Source: Manis javanica (taxonomy: Eukaryota; Chordata; Mammalia; Pholidota; Manidae). From it: a stretch of DNA of 64,000 nt. The position numbers were made by a program, and so were the translations under genes. Below are positions 63,533 to 64,000 of the stretch, one piece after another. Every line of letters begins with the position of its first letter. Position 1 is the first letter of the stretch. The stretch lies in NCBI RefSeq assembly GCF_040802235.1, contig NC_133156.1:182726351-182790350 (forward strand), read 5' to 3'. The notes below the pieces were generated by a model. That model did not search any database. It was not told where the DNA came from and was given only the letters and a program-made list of their open reading frames with translations.

Positions 63533-63637
63533 CTTCAGTAATTTCAAAGGCCTCTTCTCCTTTCGCCAGTTCTGTCACAACAGCTTTTTCCGATGGTAGC
63601 ATTTTCCCAATTCTTATTCTCTTGGTTGGCATTTTAA
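63533..63637 (-). CDS. ZNF638: ZNF638 coding exon (fourth from the end)
   Basis: A 105-nt minus-strand exon lies between a TTTTCTTTAAAG acceptor (AG at 63639-63638) and a GTAAAG donor (GT at 63532-63531). It encodes [17 protein letters not shown], then [17 protein letters not shown], with split codons at both ends (two leading bases, one trailing base). The basic TKRIRIGK and EKAVVTE stretch matches the C-terminal region of zinc finger protein 638 (NP220), a nuclear matrin-type zinc-finger and RNA/DNA-binding protein linked to splicing, adipogenesis and silencing of unintegrated retroviral DNA. Phase 1 at the donor matches the following exon. Upstream exons lie beyond 64000. Confidence 0.93.
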
Positions 63638-64000
63638 CTTTAAAGAAAATGCCTAATTTATTGCTACAGTAACAGTATTTAAATTGCTTTTAACTCTGAA
63701 TAACAACTTTAACACCTTTTTGTAAACAATACTCAAAATCAGGAAGGAAACTCATTTCTAATACAAAGAGAATTCTATTTTAAAAATACAGCATTAGTCT
63801 AAACATTCTCCTTGTATTTTCCCATATCTTGTTCCAAACTACAACTTCCTACTGCTTTTCCCAAGGAGACTATAAGTATTTTTCTGTTTTGTTCTATAAA
63901 ACTGTAGGACCTTCCTAATATTTTTTGTTCTTAGTTTGGTTAAATCTTCCAAGTTTTTCTTATTAGAAATTATTTTCATCTTCCAATCTTCCTCAAGGAC
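63638..64000 (-). other. ZNF638: ZNF638 intron, cut by the window end
   Basis: A/T-rich intron sequence upstream of the 63533-63637 exon. The next upstream exon was not found before 64000. Confidence 0.75.

Overview
The window is mammalian nuclear DNA. Short coding exons are separated by long introns, three CpG islands are visible, and most of the rest is ancient and younger retroposons. There are no operons, phage genes or CRISPR arrays. Two protein-coding genes are recognised, both on the minus strand. DYSF (dysferlin) is represented by its 5' part: the canonical first exon at 42156-42243, the alternative v1 first exon at 32481-32571, exon 2 at 19698-19753 and exon 3 at 18692-18783. The rest of the gene lies beyond position 1. 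ZNF638 is represented by its last four coding exons (63533-63637, 60831-60932, 59997-60115, 58488-58553), its stop codon and a good poly(A) signal at 58259-58264. As I recall it, ZNF638 followed by DYSF in the same orientation is the order in human, so the synteny supports both calls.

Layout, low to high coordinates. 1-18691 is DYSF intron 3: old L1, MIR and LTR remnants, a nested younger L1 (2797-5747), a cluster of LTR-like sequence (about 5.76-8.0 kb) and an isolated CpG island at about 0.9-1.27 kb. 18692-19753 holds exons 3 and 2. 19754-42155 is intron 1, with a recent L1 (21103-22479), a nearly full-length hAT DNA transposon remnant (about 22659-24055), and the v1 first exon inside its own CpG island (about 32.39-33.33 kb). 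42156-42860 is the canonical first exon, 5' UTR and CpG-island promoter. 42.86-58.24 kb is intergenic and contains LTR remnants and two L1s of one subfamily in inverted orientation (51.3-54.0 kb minus, 54.84-56.96 kb plus). From 58.24 kb to the end is the 3' end of ZNF638.

Both DYSF first exons end in phase 1 and can join the same exon 2, so promoter choice swaps the first 30 or so residues of the C2A domain. The DYSF exon lengths (88/91, 56, 92 nt) and the ZNF638 exon lengths (105, 102, 119 nt and the final exon) keep frame and have canonical GT-AG ends.

Organism: a placental mammal. I see no Alu, rodent B1/B2, ruminant BovA or carnivore tRNA-Lys SINE, only ancient MIR. The young L1 3' UTR type resembles what I remember from pangolins (Manis). 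That is inference from memory and needs a database comparison.

I found no new gene system. The most unusual sequence structures are an apparently gene-converted inverted L1 pair, two templated insertions inside one L1, repeated nesting of one L1 subfamily into another, and an orphan CpG island deep in DYSF intron 3 carrying an ETS site next to a GC box.
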